Source of the DNA: Bacillota bacterium
GTDB taxonomy: Bacteria; Bacillota; Clostridia; Oscillospirales; Oscillospiraceae
Direction of reading: 5' to 3'
Length of the DNA: 64,000 bases
Assembly: GCA_030535235.1 (NCBI GenBank)
Contig: JAUNCL010000003.1
Location: forward strand, 46,721-110,720
Position numbers and translations under genes: made by a program. Below the pieces are notes generated by a model. The model made no database searches and had not been told where the DNA came from. It saw only the letters and a list, made by a program, of their open reading frames with translations. Position 1 is the first letter of the stretch. The number at the start of each line of letters is the position of its first letter. This document shows, in pieces, positions 1 to 8,312 of the stretch.

Positions 1-10
1 AAGAACAGAA

Positions 11-1177
11 TTAGTGGCCCTTGCCGGACAGGACAGCGCCGGAGATAACGATCTTCTGGACCTGGTTGGTGCCCTCGAAGATGCAGTATGCCTTGATGTC
101 TCTCCAGATCTTCTCAACGCAGTCTTCCTTCATGTAGCCCTTACCACCCATCAGCTGGATAGCGTCGGTGCAGACGGACATTGCGGACTCGGTAGCGAAC
201 ATCTTAGCCATAGCAGCTTCCTTGGAGAAGGGCAGGCCGTTTGCCTGCAGGTAGTTGGCGTGGGAGACCAGCAGGCGGGAAGCCTCGATCTTGGTAGCCA
301 TCTCTGCGATCATCCACTGGATGCCCTGACGCTTGGAAACGGGAGCACCGAAGGTGACACGCTCCTTGACGAAAGCGATAGCTTCGTCCAGAGCACGGCG
401 AGCGATACCGACAGCCAGAGCGCCGACGCAAGCACGGGACTTGTCCAGGGTCTTCATAGCGAAGCCGAAGCCCTTGCCCAGACCAGCCTCACCGCCGACC
501 AGGTTGAAAGCGGGAACGCGGACGTTGTCGAACTTCAGGGAGCAGGTGGAGATGGTACGGAAGCCGGACTTGTCCTCATACTTGGTGACGGAGAAGCCGG
601 GGGTGCTGGTGGGAACCATGAAAGCGGAGATGCCCTTGGTGCCAGCGGAGGGATCGGTCATAGCGAAGACGCAGACGATGTCAGCCTCGCCGCCGTTGGT
701 GATGAAGCACTTCTCACCGTTGATGACCCACTCGTCGCCGTCCTTGACAGCAGTGGTCTTCACGTTGGAAGCGTCGGAACCGGACTGGGGCTCGGTCAGA
801 GCGAAAGCAGCGTAGCCCTTGCCTTCCAGGATGTGCTTAGCAAAGTACTGAACCTGCTCGGGGGTGCCACCGATCAGGATGGGCTTCAGAGCCAGGTTGG
901 TGGTCTGCATGACGGAAGCGAAGTTGCCGTCATAGTAGCCCATCTCTTCGTACATGACCTCAGCAACGTCCAGGGGAACCTTGTTGCCGCCGAATTCCTT
1001 GGGGATCTCGAAGGAGTTCAGGCCCAGCTTGAATGCCTTCTCATAAGCATCGAAGGGGATAGCCTTGGAAGGATCAACGACCTTGTCCCAATCCAGCATG
1101 ATGGGCTCGATTTCCTTCTTAGCGAACTCGCCGATAATGTCGACCCACTTCTTCTGTTCTTCGTTCAGTAAACGCAT
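11..1177 (-). CDS. acyl-CoA dehydrogenase (short-chain / butyryl-CoA type)
   Basis: A 388-residue flavoprotein of the acyl-CoA dehydrogenase family, which oxidises acyl-CoA to trans-2-enoyl-CoA (or reduces crotonyl-CoA in butyrate formation) with electron-transferring flavoprotein as partner. The N-terminal helical domain is followed by the FAD/substrate motif ALTEPQSGSDAS and the beta domain. The C-terminal helical domain carries QLMGGKGYMKE and IFEGTNQVQ, whose Glu368 is the expected catalytic base. Length is normal for the family. The ATG start is preceded by GGAGGT. Codon choice (CGT, GCT, GTT more common than in neighbouring genes) suggests high expression. The electron-transfer partner genes, if adjacent, lie outside the window. 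Exact acyl chain length cannot be read from sequence. Confidence 0.93.
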   Translation of the reverse strand: MRLLNEEQKKWVDIIGEFAKKEIEPIMLDWDKVVDPSKAIPFDAYEKAFKLGLNSFEIPKEFGGNKVPLDVAEVMYEEMGYYDGNFASVMQTTNLALKPILIGGTPEQVQYFAKHILEGKGYAAFALTEPQSGSDASNVKTTAVKDGDEWVINGEKCFITNGGEADIVCVFAMTDPSAGTKGISAFMVPTSTPGFSVTKYEDKSGFRTISTCSLKFDNVRVPAFNLVGGEAGLGKGFGFAMKTLDKSRACVGALAVGIARRALDEAIAFVKERVTFGAPVSKRQGIQWMIAEMATKIEASRLLVSHANYLQANGLPFSKEAAMAKMFATESAMSVCTDAIQLMGGKGYMKEDCVEKIWRDIKAYCIFEGTNQVQKIVISGAVLSGKGH

Positions 1178-1484
1178 GGTAATCTACCTCCATAATAAAT
1201 TATGTCGTAAGACATATATGCGTCTGCTAATCTTGCGATTGACAGACTAAAACACTGCCCTCTGCCGGAAACCCGCATGGGGCAATTGTTCTCAGGGAAT
1301 ATAGGGATTCGGGACTTTGCGAAAGGTGGAAGGAACATTTTGTGCCTTTGTTTTTAAGCTTTTGCACCCTCACAGTCCCACTAATCTACACATCCATGAT
1401 ACTTCCTAATTTCAACAAATTAAATCGGATGAATTAACTAAATTCTCGTTTTATGTACTACTTCTTTCTAATACTCGCTGCTTT
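1178..1484. other. intergenic leader of the acyl-CoA dehydrogenase
   Basis: AT-richer non-coding stretch that must hold the minus-strand promoter of the dehydrogenase and the end of the MATE transcript. I see no convincing consensus promoter and no T-tailed hairpin. A short dyad, TATGTC-gtaa-GACATA at 1201-1216, lies just upstream of the ribosome binding site and could be an operator or a small leader hairpin. Confidence 0.4.
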
Positions 1485-2870
1485 TCAGAATTTGTAATCG
1501 GCGTCGGCCAGGGGCCGGATGACCCGTCTATAGGTCCGGCTGAGAAAGCACCCTGCCAGGATGCCCGCCAGGACCTCCGCCACGGGGAAGGCCCACCACA
1601 CCATATTCAGGTTGCCGGTGAGGGAGAACAGCCAGGCCAGGGGGAGGACCAGCAAAAGCTGCCGGAAGACAGCGATGCTCATGCTCAGCAGCCCCTTGCC
1701 CAGGGCCTGGAAGACAGAGGAGGCCACGATGGTGAAGCCACCCACAATAAAGCACAGGCTCAGGATGCGCAGGGCGGGCACGCCGATGGCAAGCATGTCC
1801 GGGGATGCCTGGAAGCAGCCCAGGAGCTTGTCCGGGACCAGCTGGAAGAGGGCGATGGCGATCACCATGATGACCAGGGCCACCTGAACGGCCAGCTTCA
1901 CGGTCCTGGTGATGCGCTCCGGCTTCCGGGCGCCGTAGTTGTAGGCCACGATGGGGACCACGCCGTTGTTCATGCCGATGATGGGCAGGAAGGCGAAGCC
2001 CTGGAGCTTGAACCACACGCCGTAGACGGCGGCGGCGGTCTCGGAGAAGGCCACCAGGATCTGGTTCAGGCCGAAGATGAGGACGGAGGGCACCGCCTGC
2101 ATGAGGATGGAGGGCAGGCCCACGCTGTAGATCCGGCTGATCACCGGCAGGCTGGGCCGGATGGTATCCGGGGTGATGCGAATCTCCGGGTTCCGTTTCC
2201 AGTTGAAATACGCCCCCAGGAGGGTGCCCACCACCTGGCTGATGACCGTGGCGATGGCCGCACCGGCCACCCCCAGGGCGGGACAGCCCAGAAGGCCGAA
2301 GATGAGGATGGGGTCCAGGATGATGTTCAGCACTGCCCCGGAGAGCTGGATGACCATGCTGTAGAAGGTCTTGCCGGTGGCCTGAAGGAGCCGGGACAGG
2401 AGGACCTGGCCAAAACACCCCAGGGAAAAGGCCAGGATCCAGAAGAGGTAATCGCACCCCAGGCGGATGATCTCCGGGTCGGAGACCTGGACGCTGAAAT
2501 AGAACCGGGTCCCCACGATGCCCAGGATGGCCACCACCAGACTGCTGAGGATCCCCAGGACGATGGTGTTGCCGGCCACCCGGTTGGCCTGGGCGAAGTT
2601 TTTCTCCCCCAGGCTGCGGGAGAGCAGGGCGTTCACGCCCACCCCGGTGCCGGTGGCCACGCCGATCATCAGGTGCTGAACGGGATAGGCCAGGGAGACC
2701 GCCGTCAGGGCGGCCTCACTGATCCGGGCCACGAACATGCTGTCCACCACGTTGTACAGGGCCTGGACCAGCATGGAGATCATCATGGGTCCGGCCATGG
2801 TGATGAGCAGTTTCGGGATGGGCAGAACGCCCATGATATTTTCCTTGGGCTGCTGCGGTTGGGCTTCCAT
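1485..2870 (-). CDS. MATE family efflux transporter
   Basis: A 461-residue polytopic membrane protein with about 12 hydrophobic segments in two similar halves, the arrangement of multidrug and toxic compound extrusion antiporters, which export cationic compounds using an ion gradient. The N-terminal half carries LITMAGPMMISMLVQALYN and the GTGVGVNALLSRSLGE region typical of the family. The longest frame runs further upstream into the preceding gene. I chose the ATG at 2870 because it follows that gene's stop by 2 bases and has GGGAGG upstream. It is cotranscribed with and probably coupled to the cytidylate-kinase-like gene. Substrate is unknown. Confidence 0.88.
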   Translation of the reverse strand: MEAQPQQPKENIMGVLPIPKLLITMAGPMMISMLVQALYNVVDSMFVARISEAALTAVSLAYPVQHLMIGVATGTGVGVNALLSRSLGEKNFAQANRVAGNTIVLGILSSLVVAILGIVGTRFYFSVQVSDPEIIRLGCDYLFWILAFSLGCFGQVLLSRLLQATGKTFYSMVIQLSGAVLNIILDPILIFGLLGCPALGVAGAAIATVISQVVGTLLGAYFNWKRNPEIRITPDTIRPSLPVISRIYSVGLPSILMQAVPSVLIFGLNQILVAFSETAAAVYGVWFKLQGFAFLPIIGMNNGVVPIVAYNYGARKPERITRTVKLAVQVALVIMVIAIALFQLVPDKLLGCFQASPDMLAIGVPALRILSLCFIVGGFTIVASSVFQALGKGLLSMSIAVFRQLLLVLPLAWLFSLTGNLNMVWWAFPVAEVLAGILAGCFLSRTYRRVIRPLADADYKF

Positions 2871-2872
2871 GG

Positions 2873-3472
2873 TTACCGCGCACCTCCCGGGAAGGACTCT
2901 GCCGCCTGCTTGAGGACGTTGGCGGCAAAATCCACGCCGTATACGCTGCTGATGGCCAGGTGGTAGTGCCGGGCATCTCCCCACTTGTTCTGGGAGAAGT
3001 AGTTGTAGAAGGAGGCCCGCTTCTTATCCTTTTTCTTCACAAAGTCCACCATGCTGCCGGCTTCCTTCTCGTAGACCTCCTTGGCCCGCTGGGCCCGGAA
3101 CTCCACCGGGGCGTGGATGAAGACGCTCAGCAGGTCCTCCCGCTCCCGCAGGATGTAGTCGGCGCAGCGGCCCACGATGACGCAGGGGCCCTCCTCCGCC
3201 AGCTTGCGGATGATCTTGCTCTGGACCAGGAAGATCTGGTCGTTCATGGGCAGCTGCTGGGCCCCCATGTACAGGCCGTAGAGGAAGCTGGTGGACTTCA
3301 TCTGCTCGGTCTTTTTGATGTACTCCTCAGAAAGGCCGCTCTCCTTGGCGGCCATGAGGATGAGCTGCTTGTCGTAAAACGGAACGCCCAGCTCCTTGGC
3401 TACCCGCTCGCCGATGGCGCGGCCGCCGGAGCCGTATTCTCTGGAAATGGTAATGACAGGAAGCTGATTCAT
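2873..3472 (-). CDS. cytidylate kinase-like family protein
   Basis: A 199-residue P-loop nucleotide kinase-like protein. The N-terminus has the variant P-loop ITISREYGSGGRAIG (about residues 7-21), followed by GVPFYDKQLI and a VIVGRCADYIL motif, the pattern of the cytidylate kinase-like family that is widespread in Firmicutes and distinct from the true Cmk. The phosphoryl acceptor is not established for the family. It is first in a two-gene unit with the MATE transporter. AGGGAGGT precedes the ATG. Confidence 0.8.
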   Translation of the reverse strand: MNQLPVITISREYGSGGRAIGERVAKELGVPFYDKQLILMAAKESGLSEEYIKKTEQMKSTSFLYGLYMGAQQLPMNDQIFLVQSKIIRKLAEEGPCVIVGRCADYILREREDLLSVFIHAPVEFRAQRAKEVYEKEAGSMVDFVKKKDKKRASFYNYFSQNKWGDARHYHLAISSVYGVDFAANVLKQAAESFPGGAR

Positions 3473-3503
3473 TGGGTACCTCCCTTAATCGAAAAAATGG
3501 AAC

Positions 3504-3562
3504 CGTTTGGAAAGGCCCACCGGGCTTTCCCTGAGGGAAAGCTGCGTGGGCCTTTTCAAACG
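3504..3562. repeat. large near-perfect hairpin between rnpB and the kinase gene
   Basis: Outer arms of 17 bases (CGTTTGGAAAGGCCCAC and its near-complement ending in CAAACG) enclose an inner hairpin CTTTCCC-t-GAGGGAAAG type stem. On the minus strand it begins within a few bases of the rnpB 3' end, with a T6 run about 8 bases after it, so it may serve as the rnpB terminator. Its size and nested symmetry also fit a small palindromic repeat element. Confidence 0.7.
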
Positions 3563-3565
3563 ATA

Positions 3566-3913
3566 GAGCAAGCGAGCCTGTAAGCCGGGTTCTGTTCTCG
3601 ACAGCCATCTATCTTGGCGCACCGTTGCCGGTGCGCTCCAGCCACCTCCTCGGGGAGACCGGGCCGGTCTCAGCTCCCCTCCACGGTGTTGCTCCGGATA
3701 GAGTTTACAGCACCGGACACTTCCGAGCCGGCGGGTGAGCTCTTACCTCACCTTTCCACCCTTACCTGGCAGAGCCAGGCGGTATCTCTCTGTTGCACTT
3801 GTCCTGAAGTCGCCTTCGGCGGGCGTTACCCGTTATCCTTGCCCTGTGGAGCCCGGACTTTCCTCATGGACGGCCTTTCGGCCTGGCCACGCGGCTGTCC
3901 GGCTCACTTGCAC
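3566..3913 (-). ncRNA. rnpB: RNase P RNA, bacterial class A
   Basis: The catalytic RNA of ribonuclease P, which trims tRNA 5' leaders. Read on the minus strand it has the hallmark GAGGAAAGTCCGGGCTCC near the 5' end, ACAGAGAG and GGTAAGGGTGGAAAGGTG in the centre, and the universal 3' block AGAACCCGGCTTACAGGC. P1 is visible as GCAAGTGAGCC at 3911-3901 pairing with GGCTCGCTTGC at 3578-3568. About 348 nt. It lies directly after the CotH-like gene, and its promoter overlaps the end of that gene. Confidence 0.96.
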
Positions 3914-3918
3914 CCTAT

Positions 3919-3947
3919 ATTTTACTCAATTCCCGGCCCCTTGTCAA
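3919..3947 (-). promoter_or_regulatory. rnpB promoter overlapping the CotH-like stop codon
   Basis: TTGACA (3947-3942), 17-base spacer, TAAAAT (3924-3919) on the minus strand; predicted start near 3912-3913, matching the rnpB P1 helix. The TAA inside the -10 hexamer is the stop codon of the upstream CotH-like gene. Confidence 0.88.
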
Positions 3948-5613
3948 TTCCTGTCTGGGGGTTCCGGGGGGACTTTCCCCCGGAATTTCCCGCCGGGAAG
4001 CCCGGTGGCTGGCCGCCGTCGGGTCTCCCGCCCCCCATACCGAAGCCCATGGAGCCCATGTCGGAGAGGTTCAGGCCGGAGGCGTCGATGAGAGCGGCGC
4101 TGTCGGCCTGCTGCCCCTGGCTGTCGGCGGGGATGGTCCCGGACAGCTGCCCCAGAATGCTCTCGGCCCGGAGCTGACAGAAGGTTTTTAAGGCGGCTGT
4201 GCCGGTCTCAAACTCCTCATAGGTGCAGAACTTGGTGGGGTCTTTTTCCACATAGGGGGCGATCATCTCCGTCACCCGGTCGATCTCGGACTCCATCCAG
4301 CCGTCAGAGAAGAACTGGGCCAGGAAGTCGGCCACGTATGTGTGGTACTGCTGGGTGTATGCCTCGTCGGCAAAGATCCAGTCCAGCATGGGCCGGTCCT
4401 CCACCGACCCGCCGGAGACCGGCTCGTCAATGGGGTAGTTCCCCACCTCGGTGGCGTCCTCCGTGGACATGAAGCCGCCGAAGGCCAGGTTATAGTCCCA
4501 GGGGATCATGGACAGCACCCCGTCCTCCTCATAGAGGTAGTAGTTGTGGATCATGGAGCCGGTGTAGCTGTCAAAGTTGCAGACGAAGTTGTGGACCGCG
4601 AAGTAGCGGAGGACCTCCTCCACATCCACCACGCTCTCGATATCGCTCCCCTCATTCAGGGTCTTCAGGGAGGAGATGAGCCGGGTCTTATCGGCGTCGG
4701 TGCTCTCGGTCTTGGCGTTGTTGAAGATGTTGGCGTAGCTGTCGAACTCGTCGTCGGTGTAGATCAGCCTCACATCGTCACTCCCCATGGAGAATCCGCC
4801 CTTCCCCCGCTCAGCCCCTTCTCCGGCAGTGGGATCAAAGCCTTCGGGAGGCTCCCCGTCCCCGGGCGGCGTCATAGTGGCGGGGTCAAAATTCTCAGGG
4901 GCCTCCATCCCCTGGGGCGGCTCCATCTTGGCCGGGTCAAAGTTCTCGGGCATTTTAAAATCTCCGCCGGCCCCCTTTCCGCCCCCCATGTTCATGGTGT
5001 CGGGCTTGTAGAGCTCCCCCTGTCCGCCCCCGTAGTTCCGCTCCAGGAAGCTCTCCTCCACGGATTCCACCGCCAGGTAGAGGCCCCAGTCCTCCCCGTT
5101 GACGGTGAGCCAGGCGTAGCTGCACAGGGGGGCGTCCACCCCGAAGAGGTCCATCATCCGGTAGACGATGTAGTCCTTCATGTAGGTGTTGTCCTGAATG
5201 ATATTATTCAGGCTCAGCTTGTCCAATCCCTGAAAATTGCCCCCCTCCTGGTAGTGGTCGAACTCCAGCTTGAAGCTGTACCGGTCGTTGCCGTACTGCT
5301 TCACCGAGGACAGGGAGGTGTTGCCCTTGGCCCGGATGCCGATGTCTGACACGCGCTCCCCGTCGATGGTCACGGCGCACATGGCGTAGTCCTCGTTCTC
5401 GCAGGTCTCCAGGAACCCGTCCCAGTCCTCCATGGTGATGTCGATGGTGTGGACGGCGGAGGTGTCGAACAGGCCGGAAGCGTAGTCCGGTTCCGCTGCC
5501 GCCATGGCAGACTGGGTTTTGGGATACTTCCAGAGCAGCAGACCGGCGACCGCCGCCAGGATCCCCAGACACAGCGCCAGGCAGATGAGATCCACATGCT
5601 TATGGGTGGACAC
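3922..5613 (-). CDS. CotH kinase family protein, membrane anchored
   Basis: A 563-residue protein of the CotH family, secretory-pathway-like kinases related to spore coat CotH. A single N-terminal hydrophobic segment (LICLALCLGILAAVAGLLLW) anchors it, so the bulk is extracellular. Family motifs are GIRAKGNTSL, YSFKLEFDHYQEG, LSLNNI, NGEDWGLYLAVE and the active-site-like MIPWDYNLAFGG. A Pro/Met-rich insert has three variants of an ENFDPA-M-PP unit. The C-terminus is Gly/Pro-rich low complexity. I prefer the GTG at 5613: the first GTG (5622) lies against the GAGGGG ribosome binding site, while 5613 is well spaced. It is third in the VTC-DUF4956-CotH run, and its stop codon lies in the rnpB promoter. 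Substrate unknown. Confidence 0.88.
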   Translation of the reverse strand: MSTHKHVDLICLALCLGILAAVAGLLLWKYPKTQSAMAAAEPDYASGLFDTSAVHTIDITMEDWDGFLETCENEDYAMCAVTIDGERVSDIGIRAKGNTSLSSVKQYGNDRYSFKLEFDHYQEGGNFQGLDKLSLNNIIQDNTYMKDYIVYRMMDLFGVDAPLCSYAWLTVNGEDWGLYLAVESVEESFLERNYGGGQGELYKPDTMNMGGGKGAGGDFKMPENFDPAKMEPPQGMEAPENFDPATMTPPGDGEPPEGFDPTAGEGAERGKGGFSMGSDDVRLIYTDDEFDSYANIFNNAKTESTDADKTRLISSLKTLNEGSDIESVVDVEEVLRYFAVHNFVCNFDSYTGSMIHNYYLYEEDGVLSMIPWDYNLAFGGFMSTEDATEVGNYPIDEPVSGGSVEDRPMLDWIFADEAYTQQYHTYVADFLAQFFSDGWMESEIDRVTEMIAPYVEKDPTKFCTYEEFETGTAALKTFCQLRAESILGQLSGTIPADSQGQQADSAALIDASGLNLSDMGSMGFGMGGGRPDGGQPPGFPAGNSGGKSPRNPQTGIDKGPGIE

Positions 5614-5626
5614 GGTCAGCACCCCC

Positions 5627-6298
5627 TCAGCCCATGTAGTCGCCGTTGTAGCTCACCAGCACGGCGCTGTCCACCCCGTCCAGACCGGCCAGGGCGTTGA
5701 CAAAATCGGTGTCCTCGTCCTTCAGGCGGACCTCCAGGTTCAGCTCCACGCTGCCCTGCTGGACGGTCTTGCCCTTGACGGCGCAGCGGCGGACCTTGGT
5801 TTGCAGAAGCTCCATGGCGGCCCGCTCGCTGGCCTGATCCCGGCACCGGATCACGGCGATGTAGGGCCGTACATGGGGCTTGCGGTTGGCAAAGACCAGC
5901 AGGATGACCCCGATAACCAGGCTGCCGAGGATGGCCAGAGGGAGCATCCCGGCGGCCAGGATGATGCCCACAGCGATGGTCCAGAAGAGGAAGGCGATGT
6001 CCATGGGCTCCTTGATGGCGGTGCGGAAACGGACGATGGACAGGGCGCCCACCATGCCCAGGGACAGGACCACGTTGGAGGTCACCGCCAGCATGACCAC
6101 GGTGGTGATCATGGTCAGGGCCAGGAGGGTCACGCCGAAGCCGGAGGAGTACATGACCCCGGCATAGGTCCTTTTATAGATGAAGAAGATGAACAGCCCC
6201 AGGGCGAAGGCCAGAGCCAGGGTGATGCACATATCCGGAATACTGACGCTGGTGACGTTTTCCAGAAAGCTGGATTTGAAGATGTCTTGGAAGGTCAT
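5627..6298 (-). CDS. DUF4956 domain membrane protein
   Basis: A 223-residue protein with about four N-terminal transmembrane helices (residues 20-150) and a cytoplasmic C-terminal alpha/beta domain. The conserved MVGALSIVRFRTAIKEP segment between the helices marks the DUF4956 family. Function is unknown, but the family regularly sits beside VTC-type polyphosphate polymerase-like and CotH proteins, as here. AAAGGAG precedes the ATG. The downstream CotH-like gene starts within 14 bases of its stop, so the two are likely cotranscribed. Confidence 0.85.
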   Translation of the reverse strand: MTFQDIFKSSFLENVTSVSIPDMCITLALAFALGLFIFFIYKRTYAGVMYSSGFGVTLLALTMITTVVMLAVTSNVVLSLGMVGALSIVRFRTAIKEPMDIAFLFWTIAVGIILAAGMLPLAILGSLVIGVILLVFANRKPHVRPYIAVIRCRDQASERAAMELLQTKVRRCAVKGKTVQQGSVELNLEVRLKDEDTDFVNALAGLDGVDSAVLVSYNGDYMG

Positions 6299-6343
6299 TG
6301 GTGTTCTCCTTTCGGTTGGTTGGGGGAATAACGGGCGCAGGGT

Positions 6344-6369
6344 GGGCCGATGTGGTCATCGGCCCCTAC
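6344..6369. repeat. short palindromic repeat (GGGCCGATG...CATCGGCCCCTAC)
   Basis: A 9-base-arm hairpin GGGCCGATG-tggt-CATCGGCCC ending in CCCTAC. Its ending and arm design match the half-units of the two-hairpin elements at 20799 and 31615, so I treat it as a solo member of the same class. It lies between the VTC and DUF4956 genes. Confidence 0.6.
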
Positions 6370-6483
6370 AGTGTTCGTACAGAGGACGTGGCAGATATCC
6401 ACAGGATGGCAGCGGGCCAAAACCTTATTTCTCTCACAATCGGTGGAACTCGGAATAAAAGTTCTTTTTGCCTACTTTTTCTT

Positions 6484-7155
6484 TCAAGAAAACGTACGGC
6501 AGGCGGCGTATTTAGAAAAGGCTCCTGCCCGGCGGCCGGGGATCTGGACGGCGTCCCGGATGATGTCCGGCAGAAAGGTGTCCCACTTCACCTCCAGGAT
6601 CACCGGGTTGTCCGGGGCGGGGATGGTGACGCAGTCCGGGTTCAGAAAATCCACGCAGTCCAGGCCGGTGCGGAGGTCGTAGTCCAGGGTCACCCGGACG
6701 TTTCCCGGGGAATAGACAAAGGGCTCCCGGAGGTAGTCCACCAGGGTCCTGGGCCGCAGGCCCTGGAGGGTCATCTTGGCGTGGAGCTCCCGGACCAACG
6801 GGTCCCGGCTCTCCCCCATCCATCGGGCGTCCCCATTCAGCAGGGCCTGGACCTGACCGGGGGTGAGCCGGGCCTTGTCCTTGGTTCCCAGGCCGTTCCA
6901 CTTGCTCTTTTTTTCCAGGTGGATCAGGGTGGGGTCCCTGTTGTAGCAGCGGATGCGGAATTTTTCCCGGACGTTGACCCCGTCCAGCTTCTCCCGCAAG
7001 GCCGTGTCCGCCGGGGTATCGAAGTAGAGGGAGCGGATGTGGTATTTGCCGTCCACGGCGTGGGGGTCCGGCCGGGCCACGGCCTCCAGCCGCCGGCGGA
7101 GCAGGGGCAGGTCCCCCGGGGCCAGCCGGTGCTTCCACTCATGGCGTAACGTCAT
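6484..7155 (-). CDS. VTC-domain polyphosphate polymerase-like protein
   Basis: A 223-residue VTC-domain (triphosphate tunnel fold) protein of the kind annotated as polyphosphate polymerase domain-containing. The alternating charged strands that line the tunnel are visible: EWKHRL near the start, RSLYFDTP, REKFRIRCYN, HLEKKSKWNG, RVTLDYDLRTG and VILEVKWD. Eukaryotic VTC proteins make polyphosphate from ATP; the bacterial activity is inferred from fold only. AAAGGAG precedes the ATG. The gene ends in a low-GC tail (6410-6490) unlike its body; the last residues and stop codon lie inside it. It precedes DUF4956 and CotH on the same strand with a 185-base gap. Confidence 0.85.
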   Translation of the reverse strand: MTLRHEWKHRLAPGDLPLLRRRLEAVARPDPHAVDGKYHIRSLYFDTPADTALREKLDGVNVREKFRIRCYNRDPTLIHLEKKSKWNGLGTKDKARLTPGQVQALLNGDARWMGESRDPLVRELHAKMTLQGLRPRTLVDYLREPFVYSPGNVRVTLDYDLRTGLDCVDFLNPDCVTIPAPDNPVILEVKWDTFLPDIIRDAVQIPGRRAGAFSKYAACRTFS

Positions 7156-7220
7156 GGTTTACGGTCTCCTTTCCTTGACTTTACCTGGATTTTACACGGG
7201 CAACCTTAGCGGAGGCTTAG

Positions 7221-7258
7221 AAAAAGACGCCCCCAGGTAAACAAACCTGGAAGCGTCT
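7221..7258 (-). terminator. intrinsic terminator of the two-component operon
   Basis: Minus-strand hairpin AGACGC..CCAGGT with matching arm (7258-7226) followed by TTTTT at 7225-7221, just downstream of the sensor kinase stop. Confidence 0.85.
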
Positions 7259-7274
7259 GTAAACAAAGTATGAA

Positions 7275-8312
7275 TCAAAGGCCGGGCAGCTCCACGGTGA
7301 AGACCACCCGGTCCTCCCCTTCCATCCCGGCGGTGATGGTTCCCCGCCAGGCCCGGACGATGGCCTGGGCGGCGGAGAGGCCGATGCCGCAGCCGCCGGT
7401 CCTCTGGGTCCGGGCGGGGTCTCCCCGGTAGAACCGGTCAAAGAGCCGGGCGGTCTCCCCCTCCAGCCGGGCCGGGGCGTTCTCCACCCGGAGCCTGGCC
7501 CCCTTCCCCGCCCCGGTCAGGGTCAGGCGGATGGTCCCGCCGGGGGCGGTGTACTTCACCCCGTTGTCCAGAAGGATGGACAGCAGCTGGGCCAGGTGCT
7601 CCTGGTCCCCCTGGAGGATCACCCCCGGGTCAATGCTCTCCTCCAGCAGGATGCCCCGGAGGGCGGCGGCCTCCCGGAAGGACTCGGCGCTCTCCCGGGC
7701 CAGGGCGGAGAGGTCCACCGGCCGGGCGGTGGGCAGGGCGTCGGTCTCCTCCATCCGGGCCAGGGTCAGCAGGTTCTCCATCAGGCCCCCCAGCCGGAGG
7801 GTCTGGGCCTTGATGTTTCGGGTCCACTTGTTCTCCCCCTGGTGGAGCTCCATGGCCTCGGTGTTGGCCCGGATGATGGCCAGGGGGGTCTTCAGCTCGT
7901 GACCGGCGTTGGTGACGAACTCCTTCTGCTTCTCAATGCTCACGGCGATGGGCCGGATGGACCGCCGGGCCAGGACCACCACCAGGGCCAGCATCCCCAG
8001 CCAGCAGAGGGCCACCCCGCCGGTGGACAGGGTCAGCATGGAGAGGACCTTGTGCCGGGCGGCCGCCCGGATATCCGCCTGTATGTCCTCCGGCAGGACC
8101 TCCCGCCAGCCGGGAGGAGGCCCCCCCTGGTCCGGGGGGACCCTGGGAATGGGCAGACGGTCCCCCTGGAGGACGGTCTGGAGCATCCGGTCGGTCTGCT
8201 GCTCCACCAGATACCAGTTGTACAGGTTGATGGCCGCCAGCAGGATCAGCAGCAGGGCGGTGATGGCCCCCATAGCATTGAGGACGAATTTTCGCTGGAG
8301 GGTCTTTTTCAT
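7275..8312 (-). CDS. sensor histidine kinase
   Basis: A 345-residue membrane sensor kinase. Two transmembrane segments (about residues 13-32 and 95-115) flank a short extracytoplasmic loop. The HisKA dimerisation domain has FVTNAGHELKTPLAII with His138 as the phosphoacceptor, and the HATPase domain has the N-box LLDNGVKYT and GGCGIGLSAA. The start is the ATG at 8312, which overlaps the regulator stop as ATGA and has GGAGGTGGG upstream. The extra upstream frame is read-through of the regulator gene. Signal unknown. Confidence 0.92.
   Translation of the reverse strand: MKKTLQRKFVLNAMGAITALLLILLAAINLYNWYLVEQQTDRMLQTVLQGDRLPIPRVPPDQGGPPPGWREVLPEDIQADIRAAARHKVLSMLTLSTGGVALCWLGMLALVVVLARRSIRPIAVSIEKQKEFVTNAGHELKTPLAIIRANTEAMELHQGENKWTRNIKAQTLRLGGLMENLLTLARMEETDALPTARPVDLSALARESAESFREAAALRGILLEESIDPGVILQGDQEHLAQLLSILLDNGVKYTAPGGTIRLTLTGAGKGARLRVENAPARLEGETARLFDRFYRGDPARTQRTGGCGIGLSAAQAIVRAWRGTITAGMEGEDRVVFTVELPGL

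Noticed and set aside
14-1171. Long plus-strand open frame opposite the acyl-CoA dehydrogenase
   Set aside because: Composition-driven shadow of the real gene in GC-rich DNA; no ribosome binding site and no family resemblance. The same applies to long frames opposite glmS, glnA, carB, polC and infB.
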